64,000 bases of DNA, taken from positions 4,312 to 68,311 of the forward strand of contig CAXBLA010000016.1 of assembly GCA_963976625.1 (NCBI GenBank), given 5' to 3'. Made by a program: the position numbers and the translations under genes. Under the pieces are notes generated by a model. That model was not told the origin of the DNA, made no database searches, and worked only from the letters and a program-made list of their open reading frames with translations. Shown here one piece after another: positions 1-7,151 of the stretch; within the stretch, counting starts at the first letter, position 1, and each line of letters starts with the position of its first letter. Source of the stretch: UBA1924 sp963976625. Its GTDB lineage: Bacteria > Planctomycetota > Phycisphaerae > Phycisphaerales > UBA1924.

Positions 1-115
1 TTTGGTACGCATCAAAGGTGAAGTTCCCAAAGCCAAAATAGTCTCACCGTTTCTTACTGGGTGCCAACCCATCCCACGAGACCTCGCCCGATGATCGTTT
101 GATCTGATCCATATT

Positions 116-541
116 GTGATCTGGGCCACGGAGCTGGCGACGCTGATGACCGGGAAGAAGGAGCAGGGTGGATCGTCGCAGTTTGTGTGCTCATCGCTCG
201 GGATTGCCCGCTGGCCATCGGGCGTGGATGCGTCGTTCCGCACCTACACGCCGTGGACGGGCGATCAGCGCGGCGCTTTTATCCGGCGGATCAGCCCGAC
301 CTGGTCGGTGCTCAAGGTTGTGTGCGCCGATAAGCACGCCAAGCACACGACGCCGCTGGAGACCGGGTTCCGCTGCCCGGAGCGCCATATCGAGATCATC
401 GAGCGGGTGCTCAACGCGATGCTGACCAATGTGCCGATCGACTCGATCGAGGGGCTCGAAGAATCTGATTTCTTTGATGTTCACCCGGATACCGAGAACC
501 CGAATACGGACGACCCGGACCCGTTCGCGAAGTACCGTTAA
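116..541 (+). CDS. Hypothetical protein, GTG start, possibly N-terminally eroded
   Basis: I do not recognise this 141-residue protein. It is soluble, with no signal peptide or membrane segment, and has an acidic Asp/Pro/Asn-rich tail. It contains four cysteines and a Trp-rich first half (WATEL, RWPSG, TPWTGD, PTWSV). The frame is closed upstream by a stop at 92-94, and the only reasonable start is a GTG with no Shine-Dalgarno sequence in front of it. The 90 nt before it look non-coding. It may be an intact small gene or the 3' part of a longer gene that has lost its start. Base composition matches the neighbours. No function is proposed. Confidence 0.45.
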   Translation: MIWATELATLMTGKKEQGGSSQFVCSSLGIARWPSGVDASFRTYTPWTGDQRGAFIRRISPTWSVLKVVCADKHAKHTTPLETGFRCPERHIEIIERVLNAMLTNVPIDSIEGLEESDFFDVHPDTENPNTDDPDPFAKYR

Positions 542-643
542 GCCCAATACCCGGCCCGATGAGCCGCAGCGACCCTCCCGCAACCCGAGACGCCGCATCT
601 GGTACACTCAGATACGCTACATCTCTTGTGGAGGTCTCTACCT

Positions 644-1594
644 ATGAATACCAAATCGATCGCTGCTCTTGTTGTGCTTGTCGCCGGAACGGGTGTGGTG
701 GCGGCTGTGTGGTCCATGACCCGCGACGAAGACAACCAAACCCCGGTGGTTGTTGCCCCCCCGCCGGTTGCGCCTACGCCATTGCCCGAACTCTCGACCG
801 TCTCGTTTACCCCGGGGCCGGCGAGTGTGTTTCTCAAGAGCGCCGGGGGCCAGCCCATGCCGGCGCAGTCGCGGAGCATGATGCAGGGGATGATGGGCAT
901 GATGGCTTCGCTCATCGGGCGGATGGAAGAGTTCGACGCCAACGGCGACGGGCTGCTCTCTGATCTTGAGAAGATCGCGATGGGCTTCAAGCTCCGCAAG
1001 GAGTTCCTCGCCGATCATGATCTTGATGGCGACGGCGAGATGTCCGGCGAGGAATGGCGCGCGTTCCAGCGTTCGATGTTCGAGCAGACCCCGGAGGGGC
1101 AGCAGCTGATGAAGCAGTTCGATGCCGACGGCGACGGCGTGCTCGACGAGGACGAACAAGCCGCCCTCGATGCGCACCTCGATCAGCGCGAGCAAGACCG
1201 GCGGGCCAAGGAACGGGCACGGATGGACACCGATGGCGACGGCGATGTGTCACGAGAAGAACGCCGAGCGGCGCAGCAGCAGGAGCAGGCGTTCTGGCAG
1301 AATCAGATGAACGCCGCGGAGACCAACTTTGACTATGACGAGGATGGCGAGCTGAACATCGAAGAATCTCGCGATGCCTGGGACGCGTGGGTTGAGTACC
1401 AGATCGTCGATGATTTTATTACCCGCTACGATACCAACGGCGACCGGCGCATGGAAACGGACGATTACAACCAGTTCCTCAATGACTATGGACAGCGAGA
1501 CCCGAGCTCAGATGTGAATGGCGATGGCGAGATTGATATCGAAGATGTGTACGCGTTCCACGACCTGATGCAGCGCTCGATGACCGCCGATTAA
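644..1594 (+). CDS. Secreted or membrane-anchored protein with seven EF-hand loops
   Basis: This 316-residue protein starts with a short basic segment and a hydrophobic stretch (residues 6-22), so it is exported or held by an N-terminal anchor. The rest is acidic and contains seven calcium-binding EF-hand loops of the Dx(D/N)xDG type: DANGDGLLSDLE, DLDGDGEMSGEE, DADGDGVLDEDE, DTDGDGDVSREE, DYDEDGELNIEE, a degenerate DTNGDRRMETDD, and DVNGDGEIDIED. The ATG at 644 is chosen because GGAGG lies nine bases upstream (630-634) and the signal segment starts there; an earlier in-frame start at 626 would overlap that site. Calcium binding is expected from the loops. The biological role is unknown; calcium-dependent envelope or matrix functions are only inference. 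Confidence 0.8.
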   Translation: MNTKSIAALVVLVAGTGVVAAVWSMTRDEDNQTPVVVAPPPVAPTPLPELSTVSFTPGPASVFLKSAGGQPMPAQSRSMMQGMMGMMASLIGRMEEFDANGDGLLSDLEKIAMGFKLRKEFLADHDLDGDGEMSGEEWRAFQRSMFEQTPEGQQLMKQFDADGDGVLDEDEQAALDAHLDQREQDRRAKERARMDTDGDGDVSREERRAAQQQEQAFWQNQMNAAETNFDYDEDGELNIEESRDAWDAWVEYQIVDDFITRYDTNGDRRMETDDYNQFLNDYGQRDPSSDVNGDGEIDIEDVYAFHDLMQRSMTAD

Positions 1595-1616
1595 GCGGCT
1601 GTGATCTATACCTATC

Positions 1617-1648
1617 AAAAAGAACCGCCCGGGCAACGCGCCCGGGCG
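1617..1648 (-). terminator. Intrinsic terminator of the SDR gene
   Basis: A perfect 8-9 bp stem (CGCCCGGG at 1626-1633 with CCCGGGCG at 1641-1648) is followed on the minus strand by a T-rich run (complement of AAAAAGAA, 1617-1624). It lies between convergent genes and has the U-tract only for minus-strand transcription, so it serves the SDR gene. Confidence 0.8.
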
Positions 1649-1706
1649 ATTCGAGAGGAACGGATGTTCTGTATGGTGCGGCTACGCACCTGCTTGGTGA
1701 ACCCAT

Positions 1707-2471
1707 TTACCCAGTAATAATCCCGGCGGTTGCGCCGCCGTCGATGACGATGGACTGGCCGGTGACGAAGCTCGACTGATCCGACGCGAGGTAGAGCAGG
1801 GCGGGGGTGATCTCATCGGTGGTGCCGGTGCGTCCCATGGCGACGATGCCGTTGAAGGCATCGGGGTTGCCGCCGGTTGCGTTGTCGAGCAACGGCGTCA
1901 GGATCGGCCCGGGAGAGATGGCGTTGATGCGGATGTGCTCTTTGGCGACTTCCAGAGCGACGGATTTGGTCAGCCCTTCGACCGCGTGCTTGGACGCGGC
2001 GTAGGTGCTCAGCCCGGCGACGCCGTGGGTGCCGACGATGGACGAGGTGTTAATGATCGAGCCGCCCCCGCGTTTACGGAGTGCGGGGATCTGGGCACGG
2101 AGCGCGTTCCAGACGCCCTTGACATTGACATCGAAGATGAAGTTATACGCCGAGTCCTCGATGTCGGTGATCGGCCCGCCCGGGCCATCGACGCCGGCGT
2201 TGTTGAACGCGATGTCAAGCCCGCCGAACTCGGACTCGGCGAGATCGACGAGTGCCTGAACCTGCGCGGGATCGATGACATCGGTCTTGAAGAAGATGGC
2301 CCGCCCGCCTTCGTCGACGATGCGCTGGGCGAGGGCTTCGCCGAGTTCCTCTCGGCGGGCCCCAAGGACGACAGCCGCCCCTGCCTTGGCCAGTGCGAGT
2401 GCGCCCGCCTCGCCGATGCCCGAGGTGGCACCGGTAATCAGTGCGACTTTGTCTTGGAGAATCTGTGTCAT
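1707..2471 (-). CDS. Short-chain dehydrogenase/reductase (SDR), classical type
   Basis: NAD(P)-dependent oxidoreductase of the classical SDR family, 254 residues as usual. The cofactor-binding TGATSGIG motif is at residues 13-20, NNAG at 90-93, and the catalytic Ser143/144, Tyr157 and Lys161 are present (STYAASK). The substrate cannot be told from sequence. Directly upstream on the same strand is a TetR regulator, and the 175-nt gap between them carries a 13-bp inverted repeat, so control of this gene by that regulator is likely. Arg39-Arg40 after the second strand hints at NADP preference, but this is weak evidence. Confidence 0.88.
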   Translation of the reverse strand: MTQILQDKVALITGATSGIGEAGALALAKAGAAVVLGARREELGEALAQRIVDEGGRAIFFKTDVIDPAQVQALVDLAESEFGGLDIAFNNAGVDGPGGPITDIEDSAYNFIFDVNVKGVWNALRAQIPALRKRGGGSIINTSSIVGTHGVAGLSTYAASKHAVEGLTKSVALEVAKEHIRINAISPGPILTPLLDNATGGNPDAFNGIVAMGRTGTTDEITPALLYLASDQSSFVTGQSIVIDGGATAGIITG

Positions 2472-2541
2472 GTGGGTGTCCCTGTCTGCTTGTGTGTTTC
2501 ATTTCCAGTGCCCATCTGCTGGGCGACACAAAGAGTACACC

Positions 2542-2599
2542 AATAACCAACCGATTGTTCCGAAATTAGACAAAATATCTGACTGTTCGGTTGGTTATT
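2542..2599. promoter_or_regulatory. Paired 13-bp inverted repeat upstream of the SDR gene (candidate TetR operator)
   Basis: AATAACCAACCGA at 2542-2554 is repeated exactly in inverse at 2587-2599 (TCGGTTGGTTATT), with a 32-nt AT-rich spacer. It sits 70-130 nt upstream of the SDR start, next to the TetR gene, where an operator would be expected. Each arm may be a half of one long operator or a separate site. It is not followed by a U-tract, which argues against a terminator. The link to the TetR protein is inference. Confidence 0.55.
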
Positions 2600-2646
2600 T
2601 TGTGTTTTCAGTGTTGAAGAGCTCTTACGGGGCTTTTTGCCGAAAC

Positions 2647-3228
2647 TCAAGCGCGGAGCGAATCGATCAGCAGCTTGAATGCAGAGACCGTGCTGGCTTT
2701 GGGCACCGGGCAGGTGCTCTGCGATGCGAGCCCCGCGAAGGCGATCTTGAGCAGCCATGCGGCGTCCTCGATCTCGATCCCCGCCCTGAGTTCTCCACGC
2801 TGCTGAATATTTTCGAGCGCGGTGCGGTACGCCCCGTGGATCCGCTTGCGCGCGCATTCGACGCGATCGAGCGTGCCCTGATCGCAGGTCGTCTTCGTCA
2901 TGGCGGCCTTCTGCATCATGCAGCACAGCCCGCCCTTGCCCGAGTGCTGATGCTCGATCATCGACATAAAGTACGATTCGAGCTCATCCATCGAGCTGAT
3001 GGATTCGATGGTGGCGACGAAGGGGATCGTCACGCTGCGGTCGTAGGCATCGAGCGATTTGAGGTACAGCTCGTGCTTGTCGCCGAAGGTGTCGTAGAGC
3101 GAGAACCGGTTTATGCCCATGGCCTCGGTCAGATCCGAGATGCTCGCGGCATCGAATCCCTTCTCCCAGAACACACCCATGGCCTTGGTCAGGACGGTAT
3201 CGGGATCGAAGGACTTTGGTCGTGGCAT
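2647..3228 (-). CDS. TetR/AcrR-family transcriptional regulator
   Basis: A 193-residue one-component repressor. The N-terminal helix-turn-helix is clear (from about VLTKAMGVFWEKGF through ISDLTEAMGINRFSLYDTFGDKHELY), a classic TetR DNA-binding domain; the C-terminal ligand domain is variable. The start at MPRPKSFD matches family starts; a GTG 24 nt earlier would add eight unlikely residues. It lies upstream of an SDR gene on the same strand and most likely controls it through the inverted repeat in the gap, and perhaps itself. The ligand is unknown. Its C-terminal region has paired cysteines (LCCMMQ) that could sense redox or electrophiles, which is speculative. Confidence 0.88.
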   Translation of the reverse strand: MPRPKSFDPDTVLTKAMGVFWEKGFDAASISDLTEAMGINRFSLYDTFGDKHELYLKSLDAYDRSVTIPFVATIESISSMDELESYFMSMIEHQHSGKGGLCCMMQKAAMTKTTCDQGTLDRVECARKRIHGAYRTALENIQQRGELRAGIEIEDAAWLLKIAFAGLASQSTCPVPKASTVSAFKLLIDSLRA

Positions 3229-3317
3229 GGTGGTCTCGTCCCCATGGTACACGCAGATGGAAAAGTTTTTATTCGCATTCTCAAAGATAATGCCCGGACT
3301 TCCACCCTCGCACCCCT

Positions 3318-3359
3318 AAAAAATACCTATTTTCATAGGGCAAACAGGGTATATACCCT
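3318..3359 (-). promoter_or_regulatory. Palindrome and weak hairpin with T-run between the TetR gene and the large exported gene
   Basis: A perfect 14-bp palindrome, AGGGTATATACCCT, lies at 3346-3359 and touches the stop codon of the large exported gene. Beside it, CCTAT-TTTC-ATAGG (3326-3339) would form a small hairpin with a GAAA loop on the minus strand, followed by six Ts (3318-3323 complement). It may be a weak terminator for the exported gene, an operator for the TetR gene that starts about 90 nt further on, or both. Confidence 0.35.
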
Positions 3360-6300
3360 AGGGCACCGTGACCGATTGGTTCAGACGGATCGACGAATCG
3401 CGGAGGAGCAGGGCGACGATGATCTGATCGCCCGAATCGGCTTTGGTGAATGCGAACTCGCGGATGGCCTGCTCGCCCGGGGCGATGCCGTTGATCGATC
3501 GGCGGAGCCGTGACTCGTTGGGAGGGATCGCGATGAGCTCGAAATCTTGAACAACATCGAGCAAGTTGGTCACATGCACCGACACGATCACGATCCCGTC
3601 TTGAGCCTTGCGGGCGGTGGCGAACATCTCGATCCCGTCATAGCCCAGCTCGATCGTGCGTTCGAGGCGCATCAGCGGGTAGTCCTGGTCGGCCTGGAGC
3701 TCGACATCGAAAGAAAGCTTCTTCTCGCCGGCGAGCTCGCCCAGCGAGTACGCCAGCTCAATGGGCAGCTCGCTCTGCTCATTGGGATCGAGCACGAAGG
3801 GCAGCACACGGGGCTTGATCTCCCACGAGCGGTCGATGTTGCCATCAGGATCGGTGTAGCCGCCCGGCTCGACGATGTAGAGCTGCCCGCGGATGGTGAT
3901 CGGCCACGGGTTGGAGAGCGTGACGCTGTGGTGATGGATGCCCGATTTGGCCTGCAGGCGGTCTGGGGTGAGCTTGATCGAGCTGAGGAAACGCACGAGC
4001 TGGGTGTTGACACCCTTGATGATGATGGGCGAGCGTCCGATCTCGATGCGGTGGACGGGCAGGCTCAGCCCGCCGACGCGTTCGAGGTCGATGACGGTCT
4101 CGTTGTTGAAGACATCGAAACTCGAGACGGCCCCCATCGATACGGGCAGGTTGAGCACCACCGGATCGAGGCTCGGCTCGTCGAGCCAGAGGATCATGAT
4201 CCCGGACTCGTCTTCGCCCGCTTGTGCCTCGTCAGATCCGGGTGCAAAGAAACGACCATCCTGGCTGGTCTGTGCGTTCGCCCGGATCTGCTGGGGGCCG
4301 GCGACGAGCATGTGCACACCGGGCACGAGATCAATCTGTTCGATGGCCGATCGCCCGCCCAGATGCGTCGCCAGCGTTTTCCAGACCACGACCTCGGGGG
4401 CGGGCATGACCTGCCCGCGCTTGCCCTTGGAGACCCACCACGCGTCGCGGAGTTCGAGATCGAACCGGTCGTTGTCGAGCCCCGTCAAGCTCGCCGCCCA
4501 CCAGAACGAGATCGCCTTGCGGGCCAGCCCCCCCACCGACGACCAGATCTCCACGCTCGACCAGGTCCGGATCTCGTGGCTCGGCGAGAGCACCATCCCC
4601 AGCGACGGGAGCTGATCGGGCTTGCCTTGCGTCTGTGAGCGGGCGCTGGCGAACCATTCTTCGACCACCAGCGGCATCACGGCCTCGCTCGTATCCCCAT
4701 GATCCATCAGTAGCAGCTGACGATTGGGGCGGGTGAGCGTTGGCTCGATCGGGCGATCGATCGCCCAAGGTGTGACGATCATGGGGCCGGGGACATAGCC
4801 ACGCAGTGCGGAGTTGATGCGGTCGAGCTCGGCGTTGAGCGTCGCGGCGCTTTCGAGCGTTGGCTGATCGCCGAAACGCCAGTGAGCAACCGCTTGTCCA
4901 TATTCGTCGAGCATGCTGCCCGCCCAGGGCACCCAGGCTGGCGATGGGCCGGCGAAAACAGGCATCACCTCATCGGGGTCCACGGCCAGCGTGGTCGCCA
5001 GCTCTCGGGGGAGTTGGGAGAAGACCATGCTCAGATCAATCTGCGCGTTGACCAGATCATCGATGGTGTTCATGAGCGCCGAGCCGTCCACGAGCGATTC
5101 GCTCTGGGTGTTGATGTCCCAGGTCTCGATCGAGGCGCGGGTGACGCCCGAGCCCTTGATCAGCGCGGGTGCGGACTCGGCGATGATCGGATTCGTGAGT
5201 TCGGCAAAGATGCTGAACATGCCCGAGTTGATGTTGGCTTCGCCCGGCGACGACCAGATGAAATCGAGTGTCCGGATGCCGACCAGCTGCTGATCGACCG
5301 AGATATCGAGCACCGCGCGGTACCAGCCAAAGCCTGGGAGATCGGGTGTCCAGTCGGTGCGGAGTCGGCGATCGTGATTCGGGAGCACTGATCTGGCGAC
5401 CTCGCGCCCGAACACATCGAAAATCCGCACACGGGCCACGATTGCGTCGCCCGTCAGGTCGCGGACGAGCACTTGCAGGGGCGGGGGCTCGTTGGATTCG
5501 GCGATGTTGCCAGGCAGGCCGGTCGTGATGTCCAATCGCGGGAGCTGGGCGATGATCAGGTTATCGAAGTAGGCATCGCCCGAATAATCCTGTTCCCACA
5601 CGGCGAACTTGTTCATCCCGTGGGCGAGCCCTTGCTGCTCGGGCTGGAGGAGTTCGAGCTCGATCTGGATAAACGCGGCGTCCGGGTAGACCCCTTCGAC
5701 CTCGAGGGCGACCTGCTGCCAATCGCCCTTGGTGTTGACCAGGGGGGTGGTCGAGACCGCGCCCTCGATCGCGACGCCGTGCTCATTGAGCAGGCGGGCG
5801 AGTACACGGGCTTTGGCGTGCTCGAGCCCATCGGTGCGTACACGGGCGCTGACCAGATAGTCGGCGTTCGGGAAGATGTTGATCTCCCCATGACGGAGCG
5901 TTAGGCTCGTCGAGCCGCCGGCGGTGGGCAGGCGGGCGGTGCCGATGCCCGAGAACGCTGGGGCGTTGTACTCGATCGTCGCGCCGTTCCAGATGGGGAA
6001 CCCGGGGCGGATCCGGGGGACATCGGGGTCTTCCTGCGCACGCAGCCAGCCCAGCGGGATGGGCAGCGGGTTGTACTCCCGTTCTTCGAAGTCGAAGGCC
6101 CGGACAACGCGCCCGGCTGAGGCGGGGCGATCGCCCGAATCGGGATCGTCTGGGTACTGGGCATCCGGAGTTTGGGCATCGGGGATCTGCTGGAGCACGA
6201 CCGGCGATTCATCAGCAGGCTCACTCTCAGCGGTGCTTTGATCTGGCTGGGCGTACACCGAGCCCCCGGCGATCGCGCACGCGATAAGCGCACCAGTAAT

Positions 6301-6372
6301 AGTGCCAGCGAAAGGACCGGCTTTGGAATCGGGCTGAATAAAACGATCGCGCAGAGACATCACTGAATCCAT
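3358..6372 (-). CDS. Large exported protein, carbohydrate-binding-like N-terminus, unknown function
   Basis: About 1004 residues with an N-terminal hydrophobic export segment (GPFAGTITGALIACAIAGG followed by SVYAQ), then an acidic Ser/Pro/Asp-rich linker. Residues ~100-320 resemble a jelly-roll carbohydrate-binding domain (sensing strands, conserved Trp and Asp in DAYFDNL), followed by an Ig-like segment. The middle (~350-750) has the feel of a glycosidase TIM barrel, including AHWRFGDQP where clan-A enzymes usually have a WNE motif, so the acid/base Glu seems absent. The C-terminus is all beta. I recognise no family. The MDSV start is chosen because the hydrophobic segment follows; a further upstream frame would run into the divergent nitroreductase. 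It is monocistronic. Confidence 0.7.
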   Translation of the reverse strand: MDSVMSLRDRFIQPDSKAGPFAGTITGALIACAIAGGSVYAQPDQSTAESEPADESPVVLQQIPDAQTPDAQYPDDPDSGDRPASAGRVVRAFDFEEREYNPLPIPLGWLRAQEDPDVPRIRPGFPIWNGATIEYNAPAFSGIGTARLPTAGGSTSLTLRHGEINIFPNADYLVSARVRTDGLEHAKARVLARLLNEHGVAIEGAVSTTPLVNTKGDWQQVALEVEGVYPDAAFIQIELELLQPEQQGLAHGMNKFAVWEQDYSGDAYFDNLIIAQLPRLDITTGLPGNIAESNEPPPLQVLVRDLTGDAIVARVRIFDVFGREVARSVLPNHDRRLRTDWTPDLPGFGWYRAVLDISVDQQLVGIRTLDFIWSSPGEANINSGMFSIFAELTNPIIAESAPALIKGSGVTRASIETWDINTQSESLVDGSALMNTIDDLVNAQIDLSMVFSQLPRELATTLAVDPDEVMPVFAGPSPAWVPWAGSMLDEYGQAVAHWRFGDQPTLESAATLNAELDRINSALRGYVPGPMIVTPWAIDRPIEPTLTRPNRQLLLMDHGDTSEAVMPLVVEEWFASARSQTQGKPDQLPSLGMVLSPSHEIRTWSSVEIWSSVGGLARKAISFWWAASLTGLDNDRFDLELRDAWWVSKGKRGQVMPAPEVVVWKTLATHLGGRSAIEQIDLVPGVHMLVAGPQQIRANAQTSQDGRFFAPGSDEAQAGEDESGIMILWLDEPSLDPVVLNLPVSMGAVSSFDVFNNETVIDLERVGGLSLPVHRIEIGRSPIIIKGVNTQLVRFLSSIKLTPDRLQAKSGIHHHSVTLSNPWPITIRGQLYIVEPGGYTDPDGNIDRSWEIKPRVLPFVLDPNEQSELPIELAYSLGELAGEKKLSFDVELQADQDYPLMRLERTIELGYDGIEMFATARKAQDGIVIVSVHVTNLLDVVQDFELIAIPPNESRLRRSINGIAPGEQAIREFAFTKADSGDQIIVALLLRDSSIRLNQSVTVP

Positions 6373-6467
6373 CGGCCTTTGCCCGCGATCCCGTGCAAAA
6401 TCGGCCCCATGCCCGCCACCGGTTCTCCCCCCTAGAATCTGCGAATCCAACCACCAAGAGACCCCCA

Positions 6468-7130
6468 ATGCATCACAACCGCCCGCAGATCCCCTTGAAG
6501 CCCTATGTCCCACAGGAGGGTGCCCAGCAGGCCGCCGAGAGCTTCTTGGAGATCGCGGATCAGCGCCGGACGGTGCGGGAGTTCTCCGATCGACCCGTGC
6601 CCAGAGCCCTCATCGAGACCATCATCCGAGCCGGCGGCACTGCGCCCTCCGGGGCCCACAAGCAGCCCTGGCGATTCATCGCGATCTCGGACCCGGCCAC
6701 CAAGCACAAGGTCCGCGTCGAGATCGAGAAGGTCGAGCACGAGTTCTATACCAAGCGGGCATCGGAACGCTGGCTCAACGATCTCGAAGAGTTCGAGACC
6801 TCCGAGGACAAATCGTACCTCGACACCGTGCCCTGGATCATCATCGTGATGGCCCTGCGGACCACGGACGCCGGCGAGCAGGTGTACTACCTCAACGAAT
6901 CCGTCGGACTCGCCACCGGGCTCTTGCTCACCGCGGCCAACCACGCCGGGCTGTGCACCGTCACCCAGACGCCGAGCCCGATGGGCTTCTTGCGTGAGCT
7001 CTTGGGTCGCCCGGAGAACGAGCGCCCGTACATGGTCATCCCGGTCGGGTACCCGGCCGACGGGTGCACGGTGCCCGATATCGAACGAAAGCCGCTCGAC
7101 GAGATCGCGGTGTTTATCGAAGAAGATTAA
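6468..7130 (+). CDS. Nitroreductase-fold flavoprotein resembling iodotyrosine deiodinase
   Basis: FMN-dependent nitroreductase superfamily member, 220 residues. It matches animal and bacterial iodotyrosine deiodinase (IYD) along its whole length: RRTVREFS, TAPSGAHKQPW, RWLNDL, YLDTVP, LLTAANHAGL, LLGRPENE and VPDIERKPLD all have counterparts. The three IYD substrate-lid residues (human Glu157, Tyr161, Lys182) align with Glu90, Tyr94 and Lys115 here, with identical spacing. IYD reductively removes iodide from mono- and diiodotyrosine; bacterial homologues exist. The native substrate in this organism is unknown, but reductive dehalogenation of halotyrosines is the best prediction. The start is the ATG giving MHHNRP; earlier in-frame codons lack conservation. 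It is convergent with the BatA-like gene. Confidence 0.85.
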   Translation: MHHNRPQIPLKPYVPQEGAQQAAESFLEIADQRRTVREFSDRPVPRALIETIIRAGGTAPSGAHKQPWRFIAISDPATKHKVRVEIEKVEHEFYTKRASERWLNDLEEFETSEDKSYLDTVPWIIIVMALRTTDAGEQVYYLNESVGLATGLLLTAANHAGLCTVTQTPSPMGFLRELLGRPENERPYMVIPVGYPADGCTVPDIERKPLDEIAVFIEED

Positions 7131-7151
7131 ACTCGGCTCGTCCGCTCCGCG

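Noticed and set aside
2275..3513. A 412-codon open frame on the plus strand across the SDR start, the operator-like repeat and the TetR gene
   Set aside because: It is antisense to two clear genes and runs through their promoter region; its translation has no domain and is biased by the opposite-strand codon pattern.
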